A stretch of DNA of 64,000 nucleotides from Candidatus Phyllobacterium onerii (GTDB taxonomy: Bacteria; Pseudomonadota; Alphaproteobacteria; Rhizobiales; Rhizobiaceae). The position numbers and the translations under genes were made by a program. Every line of letters starts with the position of its first letter. Positions within the stretch are counted from its first letter, which is position 1. The stretch is taken from contig NZ_JAQMHX010000016.1 in NCBI RefSeq assembly GCF_028331445.1, forward strand, positions 1-64,000, given 5' to 3'. The notes beneath the pieces are model-generated. The model was not told where the DNA came from. It searched no databases and saw only the letters and a program-made list of their open reading frames with translations. Below are positions 17,796-26,150 of the stretch, in pieces.

Positions 17796-18600
17796 TCGCG
17801 GGGCTCCCGCAACCGATCGCGCCCTACATGCGGCTGGTGCTGATCGCCTTGTGTCTTGCGGGATCAATGACGCAAGCGCTTGCCGAGATAGCTCCGCGAC
17901 GTGGTGCGGCAGATGCGCGCGTCCGCACGGTCATCTATAATTCGGCCAATGTGGTTTCTGTCGATGCAAGTCACGGCGTCTCGACGATGATCGTGCTGGG
18001 GGATGCCGAAAAGATCGAGACTGTGGCGGTCGGTGATAGCCTTTCGTGGAAGATCGAACCCAACAAGCGCGGCAACATCATCTTTCTGAAACCTGTCGAA
18101 GCAAAGACGACCACGAATATGAATGTTGTGAGCGACAAACACGTTTACACATTTATCCTGCGCGCTCACGCGGAATCGGAAGGCGATCAGACATACATGG
18201 TCAAATTTCGCTATCCCGATGAAGAGGCCGATTCAAAGCTTCTGGCAGAAGCGCAACGGCTTGTTTCGGAGCCGAACCGCGACAACTTCCAGTTTCAGGA
18301 TACCAATACCAACTATAGTTTTCGCGGCGACGCCGAACTCAAACCACGAACGCTTTTGACGATGGCGTGAAGACCTGGTTTCGTTTTGAAAGCGATATCC
18401 CAGCCATCTTTATTGTAGAGGGTGGAAAGCGCGAGATACTCGCCAACTTCCGCCGTGAGGGTGATTACATCGTTGTCGACAAGGTCGCCAGGCAATGGAT
18501 GTTGCGTCGCAGCGATTATGCGCTCTGCCTTTTCAATCTGAAAAAAGGCACCCCGGTTGCCGCCATTGCCAGCAATTCCTCCGACAAAAGGATGAGGTGA
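17792..18600 (+). pseudogene. virB9: VirB9, split by a frameshift at a T tract
   Basis: The first frame (17792-18370) encodes a signal peptide and VirB9 N-domain (AADARVRTVIYNSANVVSVDASHGVST, ..GNIIFLKPVEAKTTTNMNVV) and stops after LKPRTLLTMA. The second frame (from about 18355 to 18600) encodes the missing C-domain: FDDGVKTWFRFE..IPAIFIVEGG..FRREGDYIVVDKVARQWMLRR, the part that binds VirB7 and the outer-membrane ring. The break is at CTTTTGAC (18353-18360): one extra T, or a -1 slip after CTT, restores the VirB9 frame. It could be a mutation, a sequencing error in a homopolymer, or recoding. The start overlaps the virB8 stop as ATGA. Confidence 0.85.
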
Positions 18601-18601
18601 G

Positions 18602-19960
18602 ATGCCTGATCCCGATTACCATCTCAATGTAGAACTCGAAGAGGCTGCACGATCAAAGCTGGCCGAGCCAAAGCGTGGTTTGAACAAGACAGTGTTGATC
18701 GTGCTGCTCGCGTTGGTCAGCTTACCACTGCTCGCAATGCCCTTCTGGCTTCAACGTCCGTCAACGCCTGATAATGTCGATACCGGTGATGAGAACCTGC
18801 TGTCGCCAGTCGGCAAAGTTCAATTGGCGGTTCCTCCCGCATTAAAAGAACCATCTCCCGCGCCTGAGCCTACGCCAGCGGTGCAGCAGCCATCGCAGGC
18901 CGACGCAGATGCCGCTGCCGAGCGGGCACGATTGCAGGCGGAGGAGGAAGCACGGCGAATGACAGAGGCGGAGCGACTGGCGCGGGAATCAGAGACCGAC
19001 GAGAAAAAGTGGGAACGCTATCGCTCCCCGATGGTCGTGACCGAAACCGGTCAAACCGAAGGACTGGCAGCCGAGCAGCCAAAACCACCGACGGATGCGG
19101 AGAAAGCCGCCGCTACATTCCAGGATGCTAATCCCAACGGGCAGTTTTTGTCTGCCATGGCAACCAAGACGGTTGAAGTTGCAAAGGCCGAACGGACAAA
19201 GCGCATCGATGCACTTGTGCCGCAGGGAACGATGATCCGCGGGGTTCTTGAAACGGCCGTGCAGACGGATCTGCCTGGCATGGTGCGGGCCGTGACCACC
19301 GAGGATATATGGTCGTTCGACGGAAGGCGGATTCTCATCCCTGCTGCATCGCGCATGATCGGCGAATACAATGCCGGCGTTGCACAGGGGCAGACCCGCG
19401 CCTTCATCGTCTGGACGCGGCTCCTGCGTGCTGACGGCGTTTCAATGAATCTCGGTTCGATCGGCACCGATGAACTCGGTCGGTCGGGATCTGCCGGCGA
19501 TGTCAACAACCACTATCTGAAGCGGTTTGGCGCCGCTGGCGTGCTGAGCATTATCAGTGCGGGTACGCAATTGATGGCCGCTGGTAGCACGCACAAGACC
19601 ACCTACACCGGACCCATACAGACGCTGGTTCCTGATGCCAAGTATCCGGGTGGCTTCAGGCCGGTTACGACCTATCCAGACAATGATGATCGGACCGGCG
19701 ATCTAGCCATGCAAGGTGCGGCTCTCGCGGTCCAGAATTTCACGCAGCTCGCCCAAGAGGCCCTGAAAGCGCAGATCAACATTCCGCCAACCATTACCAT
19801 TGATCAGGGAACACCGGTGTCGATTTTCGTGCGGCGCGATCTCGATTTCTCCGATCTTTACCCGGATCCGGTCATGCAGAAGCTCAAGGAGCTAAAGAAG
19901 GGACGCGGCTGGGATACAGAAGAAGGTACACAGCCAGTTTACAAGGGGGGCACGCCGTGA
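18602..19960 (+). CDS. virB10: Type IV secretion protein VirB10
   Basis: 452 residues. A cytoplasmic N terminus, one membrane segment (about 29-49), a proline-rich stretch (PPALKEPSPAPEPTPA near 80-95) and a charged helix region are followed by the C-terminal VirB10/TrbI domain (about 200-440) with LVPQGTMIRGVLETAVQTDLPG and SFDGRRILIPAASRMIGEYN. It spans both membranes and forms the outer-membrane cap with VirB7/VirB9. A GAGGTGAG ribosome site precedes the ATG, one base after the virB9 remainder. Confidence 0.93.
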   Translation: MPDPDYHLNVELEEAARSKLAEPKRGLNKTVLIVLLALVSLPLLAMPFWLQRPSTPDNVDTGDENLLSPVGKVQLAVPPALKEPSPAPEPTPAVQQPSQADADAAAERARLQAEEEARRMTEAERLARESETDEKKWERYRSPMVVTETGQTEGLAAEQPKPPTDAEKAAATFQDANPNGQFLSAMATKTVEVAKAERTKRIDALVPQGTMIRGVLETAVQTDLPGMVRAVTTEDIWSFDGRRILIPAASRMIGEYNAGVAQGQTRAFIVWTRLLRADGVSMNLGSIGTDELGRSGSAGDVNNHYLKRFGAAGVLSIISAGTQLMAAGSTHKTTYTGPIQTLVPDAKYPGGFRPVTTYPDNDDRTGDLAMQGAALAVQNFTQLAQEALKAQINIPPTITIDQGTPVSIFVRRDLDFSDLYPDPVMQKLKELKKGRGWDTEEGTQPVYKGGTP

Positions 19961-21072
19961 GCCTTGCAGCACCCCTCTCCGCATTGATCGATTTGGCGTT
20001 TACCCCCCTGCGGCACTTTCTTCAGACGCCGGATGTCGTCGAGATATGCATCAATCAGCCGGGCGCCGTGTTCATCGAACATGCAGGGGGAAGCTCGGGT
20101 GCTGCGATGGTGCGCCACGCGATGCCGGAATTGACGGCCGAAAGGATCCGCTTCATGGCGGAGCGCATTGCCGCGGCAAGTCACCAATTCGTCAACGACG
20201 AAGAGCCGCTATTGTCGGCCGCGCTGCCGGATGGCGCGCGTATTCAGGTTGTACTGCCGCCTGCAGCGCCGCAAGGGGGAGCTATTGTCCTCCGCCGGCA
20301 GGTCGCGCGCAGCCTTTTCCTTTCCGACTACGCAGCTTCAGGGGCGCTGGACTCTGCTTTGGTGACGGATAGTGCGCATCAGTTTACAGACGACGAAGAC
20401 GATCTATGCAAATTGCTCGCTGCGGGAGATATCTGGACGTTTCTGCGTGAAGCCGTGCAACGCCGCGTGTCCATTATGGTTTCTGGCGGTACGGGGTCTG
20501 GTAAGACAACATTTCTGAATGCGCTGATGCAGGAGATCCCGGCGCACGAGCGACTGATTACCATTGAGGATACCCCGGAACTGACGCCTCCACAGGAGAA
20601 CCATGTCCGTCTCATCGCGACGCGCGGCAATCAAAATATCGCCCGCATCGAGCCGCGTCACCTGGTCGAGGCATCCCTGCGCATGCGGCCGGATCGATTG
20701 TTGCTTGGCGAAGTACGCGGTGGCGAGGCGCTTGATTTTCTCCAGGCAATCAATACCGGCCACCCCGGCTCGCTCTCGACTGTCCATGCCAACTCTCCGT
20801 CTGCCGCCTACACGCGGCTGGCGCTTCTCGTTATGCAAAGCGGCGCCGGGGGCGGGCTCGGTCTGAGCAAGACCGAGATCATCGATACGCTGCGCACGAC
20901 ATTGCCACTGGTCATCCAGCTTGGCCGCCGGGATGGCCGTCCGGGCCTTGTCACGGAGATTTTCTACGATCCCTTCGTTCGCGCCAATCTGCAGCGGCCG
21001 GTCGCACTTATGAGCAACGATCTAACCAGATTTGAGAACACTGGGATTGTTTCGATAGGTCGAAACCAATGA
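19957..21072 (+). CDS. virB11: Type IV secretion ATPase VirB11
   Basis: 371 residues, hexameric traffic ATPase. Walker A is SGGTGSGKTTFLN (near 180), the Asp box ITIEDTPEL is near 203, Walker B is RPDRLLLGEVRGGEALDFL near 245, and the His box is GHPGSLSTVHANS near 270. It uses a GTG start overlapping the virB10 stop (GTGA). It powers pilus assembly and substrate transfer with VirB4. Confidence 0.94.
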   Translation: MSLAAPLSALIDLAFTPLRHFLQTPDVVEICINQPGAVFIEHAGGSSGAAMVRHAMPELTAERIRFMAERIAAASHQFVNDEEPLLSAALPDGARIQVVLPPAAPQGGAIVLRRQVARSLFLSDYAASGALDSALVTDSAHQFTDDEDDLCKLLAAGDIWTFLREAVQRRVSIMVSGGTGSGKTTFLNALMQEIPAHERLITIEDTPELTPPQENHVRLIATRGNQNIARIEPRHLVEASLRMRPDRLLLGEVRGGEALDFLQAINTGHPGSLSTVHANSPSAAYTRLALLVMQSGAGGGLGLSKTEIIDTLRTTLPLVIQLGRRDGRPGLVTEIFYDPFVRANLQRPVALMSNDLTRFENTGIVSIGRNQ

Positions 21073-21755
21073 ACAGGCGCGTTTTGTTTTCCGCTATCAG
21101 CGTCGCTTTCGGGTCGGCCTTTTGCAGCTCGGGACATGCTGCGTCCGACGAACAGCCTCTGAAGGTTACAGTAATTCAGGACGACGTAGTTTCGAACACG
21201 GACGCAGCGCCGGCGCCGCGGCCCTCTGCGGCAGCGCCCTGCAAACTTGGATCTCCAATCGATGCAGTTCAGGGCGAGGCCATTGTTCGCAAGATTGCCG
21301 GAGAGGAACGCTTCGATCTTGATCTCGTGCTGGCGATCGCCCGCCAGGAGAGTGGCTTTCGCATGAACAGCATCTCAAGTGCAGGCGCGGTTGGCTTGAT
21401 GCAATTGATGCCGGGAACGGCGAAGCGTTTTGATGTCGATATCTGCGATCCTGAAGACAATGTGCGCGGCGCGATCCGTTATCTGCGTCTGCTGCAGAAG
21501 AGATACCAAAACCCGCTCTATGTGCTGGCTGCCTATAATGCCGGTGAAGGGGCTGTCGAGCAAAGCCGCGGCGTTCCGCTTTATCCAGAAACCGTTCGGT
21601 ACGTCTCTGCCATTCTCACCGATCTCTATGGATGGAAACCACTTGAACGGCCGACAGCCAAGGCGCGTGGGAATGACGCCATAAACATACAAGAAAAGCC
21701 CGAGGATGGCAGTCGGGAAACGTGGTCCCAAGGATTTGTTCTTCATGTGGAGTAG
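21069..21755 (+). CDS. virB1: VirB1-like lytic transglycosylase
   Basis: 228 residues with an N-terminal signal peptide (MNRRVLFSAISVAFGSAF, cleavage near GHAA). The SLT domain has the catalytic glutamate in IARQESGFRMNS near residue 100, then SAGAVGLMQLMPGTAKRF and YVLAAYNAGEGAVEQ. It opens peptidoglycan for the secretion channel. Its ATG overlaps the virB11 stop. In standard virB operons this gene comes first; here it sits in the middle, before virB2. Confidence 0.9.
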   Translation: MNRRVLFSAISVAFGSAFCSSGHAASDEQPLKVTVIQDDVVSNTDAAPAPRPSAAAPCKLGSPIDAVQGEAIVRKIAGEERFDLDLVLAIARQESGFRMNSISSAGAVGLMQLMPGTAKRFDVDICDPEDNVRGAIRYLRLLQKRYQNPLYVLAAYNAGEGAVEQSRGVPLYPETVRYVSAILTDLYGWKPLERPTAKARGNDAINIQEKPEDGSRETWSQGFVLHVE

Positions 21756-21759
21756 TTCA

Positions 21760-22056
21760 ATGTTTTTACGTTCAAAAGTTTTCGAAGCTTTCTTATTGTT
21801 ATCGTTCACAATTTTTGCCGGGGATGCCTTTGCACAGAGCCTGCAACCGGTGACAGGTGTGCTGCAGACCCTCATTTCAATTCTTACAGGTCCGATTGCC
21901 TCGATGCTCGCAATCCTGGCCGTCATCAGCTGCGGCTTTCTAGCCTGGTCGGGGCGTTTCACCTGGAGCATCGCCGGTTCCGTGATCATGGGGATTGTGC
22001 TGGTGTTCGGCTCGACGCAGATCGTGGCGTTCTTTCAGAGCGCTTTGGGCCATTGA
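21760..22056 (+). CDS. virB2: VirB2-type major pilin
   Basis: 98 residues. A signal peptide (about residues 1-27, ending in DAFAQS) is followed by two hydrophobic helices (about 35-58 and 66-90) separated by a short SGRFTW loop, the pilin TrbC/VirB2 pattern. The start is the ATG with GGAG eleven bases upstream; in-frame starts further upstream lie inside virB1. It should form the T-pilus shaft. Confidence 0.88.
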   Translation: MFLRSKVFEAFLLLSFTIFAGDAFAQSLQPVTGVLQTLISILTGPIASMLAILAVISCGFLAWSGRFTWSIAGSVIMGIVLVFGSTQIVAFFQSALGH

Positions 22057-22060
22057 ATAG

Positions 22061-22360
22061 ATGACCGAGGATGCGCCGGACATGACCCCGCTGGTCAAGG
22101 CCCTAACGAGAGCACCGACGCTTTTTGGCGTGCCATATATGTACGCCATGTTCAACATGGTGGTAACGGCGGTGGTCTTCCTGGCAACAAAGAGCCTTTT
22201 CACGCTATTCCTGGTCTTGCCTATCCATAGTTTCGGCTATTTTTTGACGCTGCGCGATGAGCAGATCTTCAACATTCTCCGTGTCAAGGGTGCAAGAACT
22301 CCCCCACAGTCGAAAGTCCTGTGGGGCGTTAAAAGCTATGCACCGGGGGACCAGGCATGA
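22061..22360 (+). CDS. virB3: Type IV secretion protein VirB3
   Basis: 99 residues with the VirB3 start pattern LVKALTRAPTLFGVPYMYAMFNM, one or two membrane helices (about 25-58), and the short DEQIFNILRVK tail region. It is an inner-membrane partner of VirB4. The gene overlaps virB4 at its stop (ATGATG). Confidence 0.9.
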   Translation: MTEDAPDMTPLVKALTRAPTLFGVPYMYAMFNMVVTAVVFLATKSLFTLFLVLPIHSFGYFLTLRDEQIFNILRVKGARTPPQSKVLWGVKSYAPGDQA

Positions 22361-24789
22361 TGTCCCGTCTGGTGCGCAAAGAGATGCGTTTTGGAGCGCA
22401 AGCCAAGCGAGAGCGTTCGGTTGCCACGCACGTGCCCTACGCACGCCATGTCGATGACACGGTATTGCGCACCAAGGACGGGCTGCTCTTATGCACACTC
22501 AAGCTCGATGGCTTTTGTTTCGAGACTGCGGACATGGCGCAGATCAATGGCAAGCTTGAGGGGCGTAATATGATCTTGCGTTCACTCGGCAGCAGCCGCT
22601 ACGCGGTCTATGGTCACATGATCCGGCGCCGGCTCGAGCCGAAGCTTGAGGGCGAATTCGACAATCAATTTGCAGCTGAATTGAACCGCCGATACATGGC
22701 GCAGCTCGAAGAGCGGCGCATGTTCGTCAATGACATGTATATCACGGTCGTCCGCCGTCCTCTGCGCGGTCAGGTCGGATTGATAGACAGCTTGACGCGC
22801 AGCCTGTTTGCCGGTCGTAGTACCAAAGAGCACGCGAAGGGTGCCCGGCGGGGAGAGGATGAGGAGCTTCGCGAACTGCACGACGCCGTTCTAGGTGTGC
22901 GTGAGGTCCTGCAGGATTATCAGGCGCGTATTCTCGGTATCCGTGAACCTGAGCCAGGGAACTATTTCTCCGAGCCGCTGGAATTTCTGGTTCAAATACT
23001 CAATGGGCTTGATCCAGTTTCGATGCGTTTGCCGCGCATGCCGCTCGATGGTGCGCTTGCGATGAAGCGGCTGCACTTCGGGCGCAATGCTGTAGAGTTC
23101 GTCGGCGCGACGCCGCCAAGAGACTCACGGCTCGGTGCCATGCTGTCGGTGCGCGAATATCCATCCTATACGGGCCCCCTCCTGCTCGACGGGCTGCTGA
23201 AGGTTCCGCACGAATTTATCGTCAGCCAGAGTTTTGCCATTGTTGACAAGCCTGTGGCGCAGAACCAGATGGAGCGTGTCTACCGCCAGATTTCCATGGC
23301 CGATGAGGCTGGTTCGATTGTCGGAAATCAACTCGCCGGGGCACGCGATGAGCTTCTGAGCTCGCGCTCCATCTATGGCGAACACCACCTGTCGGTCATG
23401 TGCCTTGGCGATGACAAGGCTGAGCTTGATCGCTGCATCCGCTCCGTCGGAGCTACGCTCACCGATCAATCCATTATCTGGCTGCGCGAGGATCTGAACT
23501 GTGAACCAGCATTCTGGGCGCAGCTGCCCGGTAATTTTTCTTATATCGCCCGGGCGGCGATGATTTCGTCGAAGAATTTTGCCGGGTTTCTGTCGTTGCA
23601 TAATTTTCCCAGCGGCCAGAAGGAGGGCAACCACTGGGGCAGCGCCATTTCGCTACTGGAGACGACTAGCCAAAGCGCTTACTTCTTTAATTTTCACGTC
23701 CGTGATCTCGGTAATTTCACCATGGTAGGACCATCCGGCTCAGGCAAGACGGTGGCCCTCTCTTTTCTGATGGCGCAGTCGCAGCGCATCAAACCAACGC
23801 CCCGCTGCATTTTTTTCGACAAGGATCGGGGCGGCGAAATTTTCATTCGAGCACTGGGAGGCAACTACGAAGTCCTTCAACCAGGTGCGCCGACTGGTTT
23901 CAATCCCCTCGCCCTGCCCGACACTGCGGGAAATCGCGAGTTTCTGTTCCAGTTGTTTTCGTTGATGCTGCGCCGCCCGGATGGTTTGTCGCTGCCTGCC
24001 AGCGAGGAAAGCGTCATCCGCGCAGCAATCGGTCAGATCATGTCGACCGGGTCGGATGGCCGGTCTCTGCCGGCCTTTGCAACCTTGCTGCGTGGCCGGA
24101 TACGCGCCGGCGATGACGATCTTCTGGCCCGGTTCGAAAAATGGCTCCGCCCTGACCAATTGGGCTGGTTGTTCAACAATCCGCAAGATCGTTTCACTTG
24201 GTCGGAGATTTCAGGCTTCGACATGACGAAAATCCTGGACGATCCCCTCACCCGTAGCGCCGCACTGATGTATATCTTTCATCGGCTGGACGAATTGCTC
24301 GACGGTAATCCTGTCCTGATCTTTCTCGATGAAGGCTGGCGGCTGCTCGAAGATCCGGTGTTCGCGACCTTCATCCGTGACAAGATGAAGACGATCCGCA
24401 AGTTCAACGGGATTATAGGTTTCGGTACGCAAAGCGCCTCGGATATCGTTAATTCTCAAATCGCCAACACGCTGATCGAACAGAGCGCGACGCATATTTT
24501 CTTCCCCAATCCACGCGCCGATCTGGAGAGTCACGGCAGTGGGCTCGGGCTCTCCTCTCGCGAAGTCGAATGGATCAAGACAACGGATCCGGCAAGCCGC
24601 TCCTTTCTGATCAAACACGGCCAGGAATCGGTGATAGCCAGACTTCGCCTCAATGGCATGGACGATCTCCTGAAGGTGCTGTCCGGCCGGGCTGAAACAG
24701 TCCACGAACTGACGGTTCTGCGCGAGCAGCTCGGGGATGATCCAAAACAATGGCTGCCGGTGTTTTGCGGTCAAGGAGACAGGTCGTGA
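22357..24789 (+). CDS. virB4: Type IV secretion ATPase VirB4
   Basis: 810 residues, full length. The N-terminal CagE/TrbE/VirB domain begins RHVDDTVLRTKDGLLLCTLKLDG. Walker A is VGPSGSGKTVALSFL near 460, Walker B is NPVLIFLDEGWRLLEDP near 655, then IIGFGTQSASDIV and the FFPNPRADLESHG motif. It is the inner-membrane ATPase that drives pilin extraction and transfer. It overlaps virB3 and, through GTGA, the small lipoprotein gene behind it. Confidence 0.94.
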   Translation: MMSRLVRKEMRFGAQAKRERSVATHVPYARHVDDTVLRTKDGLLLCTLKLDGFCFETADMAQINGKLEGRNMILRSLGSSRYAVYGHMIRRRLEPKLEGEFDNQFAAELNRRYMAQLEERRMFVNDMYITVVRRPLRGQVGLIDSLTRSLFAGRSTKEHAKGARRGEDEELRELHDAVLGVREVLQDYQARILGIREPEPGNYFSEPLEFLVQILNGLDPVSMRLPRMPLDGALAMKRLHFGRNAVEFVGATPPRDSRLGAMLSVREYPSYTGPLLLDGLLKVPHEFIVSQSFAIVDKPVAQNQMERVYRQISMADEAGSIVGNQLAGARDELLSSRSIYGEHHLSVMCLGDDKAELDRCIRSVGATLTDQSIIWLREDLNCEPAFWAQLPGNFSYIARAAMISSKNFAGFLSLHNFPSGQKEGNHWGSAISLLETTSQSAYFFNFHVRDLGNFTMVGPSGSGKTVALSFLMAQSQRIKPTPRCIFFDKDRGGEIFIRALGGNYEVLQPGAPTGFNPLALPDTAGNREFLFQLFSLMLRRPDGLSLPASEESVIRAAIGQIMSTGSDGRSLPAFATLLRGRIRAGDDDLLARFEKWLRPDQLGWLFNNPQDRFTWSEISGFDMTKILDDPLTRSAALMYIFHRLDELLDGNPVLIFLDEGWRLLEDPVFATFIRDKMKTIRKFNGIIGFGTQSASDIVNSQIANTLIEQSATHIFFPNPRADLESHGSGLGLSSREVEWIKTTDPASRSFLIKHGQESVIARLRLNGMDDLLKVLSGRAETVHELTVLREQLGDDPKQWLPVFCGQGDRS

Positions 24790-24998
24790 GAATCATATCG
24801 GTTAGCGTCGTGCTTTTCGCCGCTGCATTGTGCGTGGGGTGCGGGGGCGGTCACAAACTGAAGACGCCTTGTGACCTGCCCGCCTCGGCCTTGTCCTATG
24901 GTGCTCCCGATTGCGGCCCGCTGCGACCGGTCAACGAGGCGTTCGACATTGTTATCCTGCCGCCGCCGCAATCGGGAGTGTCCAGTGGAGGGAGCTAA
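24786..24998 (+). CDS. Small lipoprotein, VirB7-like
   Basis: 70 residues from a GTG that overlaps the virB4 stop. A hydrophobic signal ends in the lipobox ALCVGC, so the cysteine near residue 18 would be lipidated. The short mature part (TPCDLPASALSYGAPDCGPL..) has two more cysteines. Size, lipobox and position between virB4 and virB6 fit VirB7, the outer-membrane lipoprotein that pairs with the VirB9 C-domain. Sequence similarity itself is weak, so the name rests on context. Confidence 0.6.
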   Translation: MRIISVSVVLFAAALCVGCGGGHKLKTPCDLPASALSYGAPDCGPLRPVNEAFDIVILPPPQSGVSSGGS

Positions 24999-26145
24999 TT
25001 CTATCGCTGCACTATCGAGTAATATCGACAGCCTGGGTACAAATTTTACGGCGGCGACCTACGGCGTCTTCGCCTATTACCTCACACCCGTCATGGCCGC
25101 GCTATTTACTCTTTACCTGATCTTTTGGGGATTCCGGTTCTGGCAGGGACAGGGGGGCAGCATCGCCGGCATGGTGTTCAAGCTCGTCCGCATAGCCATC
25201 ATCTTCTCGCTCGTGACCGCATGGGGACCTTTTCAGGTCGCGCTCTACGGACTTTTCACCAACGCGCCCTACATGGTAAGTTCCGTCATGCTCAATCATA
25301 TCGTCAATCCTCGCAGTGGCAAAGCAATGGGATTTGGCACTGTCGCCAACGACCTCAACGCAGTCTACGGTTTCGCGCTAACTGCGTCGGCCAAAATCGA
25401 GCAGTCAGCAGTCGCGGCTGCCGCCCCCTTGCCTCAACCTGTTTCCGAAGAAGGCAGCCCGCCAAACCCGGCAAAATCAAATCCGATTGCCCAATCAAAA
25501 AGTCCTGTGGATAATCCGCTGACAGTGCCATTGAGCTCTTCGGTGCAGGCAGCCATCATATGGATCGCCGCAGCGTTGTTCGTCGGCTACGCGGTTGCAC
25601 TCCTCTTGTTTGCAAAAGTTGCGTTGTGGATCATGCTTGCGCTTGCTCCATTTTTCATCGTGTTGCTGATGTTCCAAATCCCGTCACGGTACTTTTCCGG
25701 CTGGCTCACGGGCACGATCCAGATAATCCTGATACCGATCTTTCTGACAACCTTCCTCAGTTTTTACAATATCGGTATACAGGATGTCGTGAAGGCGCTG
25801 GTGTTAAGCCTTGCAAAGGGCAGCATACCTGCCATGAAGGATGCCGGTCCTTTTGTGCTCGTTTGCCTGACGGGATTTTTCCTGCTTACTCAGATCGTGC
25901 CGCTCAGCGGCCGAATTGCGACAAGCAGCCAGGAATGGTTCACCAACCTTGCGTCTCACGCGGGCAATGCCAGCAGAAACATCGCCAGTTCCATGGCTGC
26001 AGGACGCGGCGTCCGAAATTCCTCTGGAAACACTTCAATCGCTTCTGCGCCCGCACAACTTTCGCACGAACATACGGGCGAAACGAACCTGCGCGAGGTG
26101 CAAGACAGAAATGCGGCGGTTAATCGGCAGAGCAGAAACCGGTAG
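24985..26145 (+). CDS. virB6: Type IV secretion protein VirB6
   Basis: 386 residues from a GTG (GGGAG upstream) inside the end of the lipoprotein gene. At least six hydrophobic segments occur (about 30-55, 65-85, 175-200, 205-228, 235-255, 290-315), in the polytopic TrbL/VirB6 pattern with a long periplasmic loop between the second and third. The hydrophilic C-terminal tail (GNASRNIASSMAAGRG..) is also typical. Last gene of the operon; it ends five bases from the convergent glycosyltransferase gene. Confidence 0.87.
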   Translation: MEGANSIAALSSNIDSLGTNFTAATYGVFAYYLTPVMAALFTLYLIFWGFRFWQGQGGSIAGMVFKLVRIAIIFSLVTAWGPFQVALYGLFTNAPYMVSSVMLNHIVNPRSGKAMGFGTVANDLNAVYGFALTASAKIEQSAVAAAAPLPQPVSEEGSPPNPAKSNPIAQSKSPVDNPLTVPLSSSVQAAIIWIAAALFVGYAVALLLFAKVALWIMLALAPFFIVLLMFQIPSRYFSGWLTGTIQIILIPIFLTTFLSFYNIGIQDVVKALVLSLAKGSIPAMKDAGPFVLVCLTGFFLLTQIVPLSGRIATSSQEWFTNLASHAGNASRNIASSMAAGRGVRNSSGNTSIASAPAQLSHEHTGETNLREVQDRNAAVNRQSRNR

Positions 26146-26150
26146 CGGGG

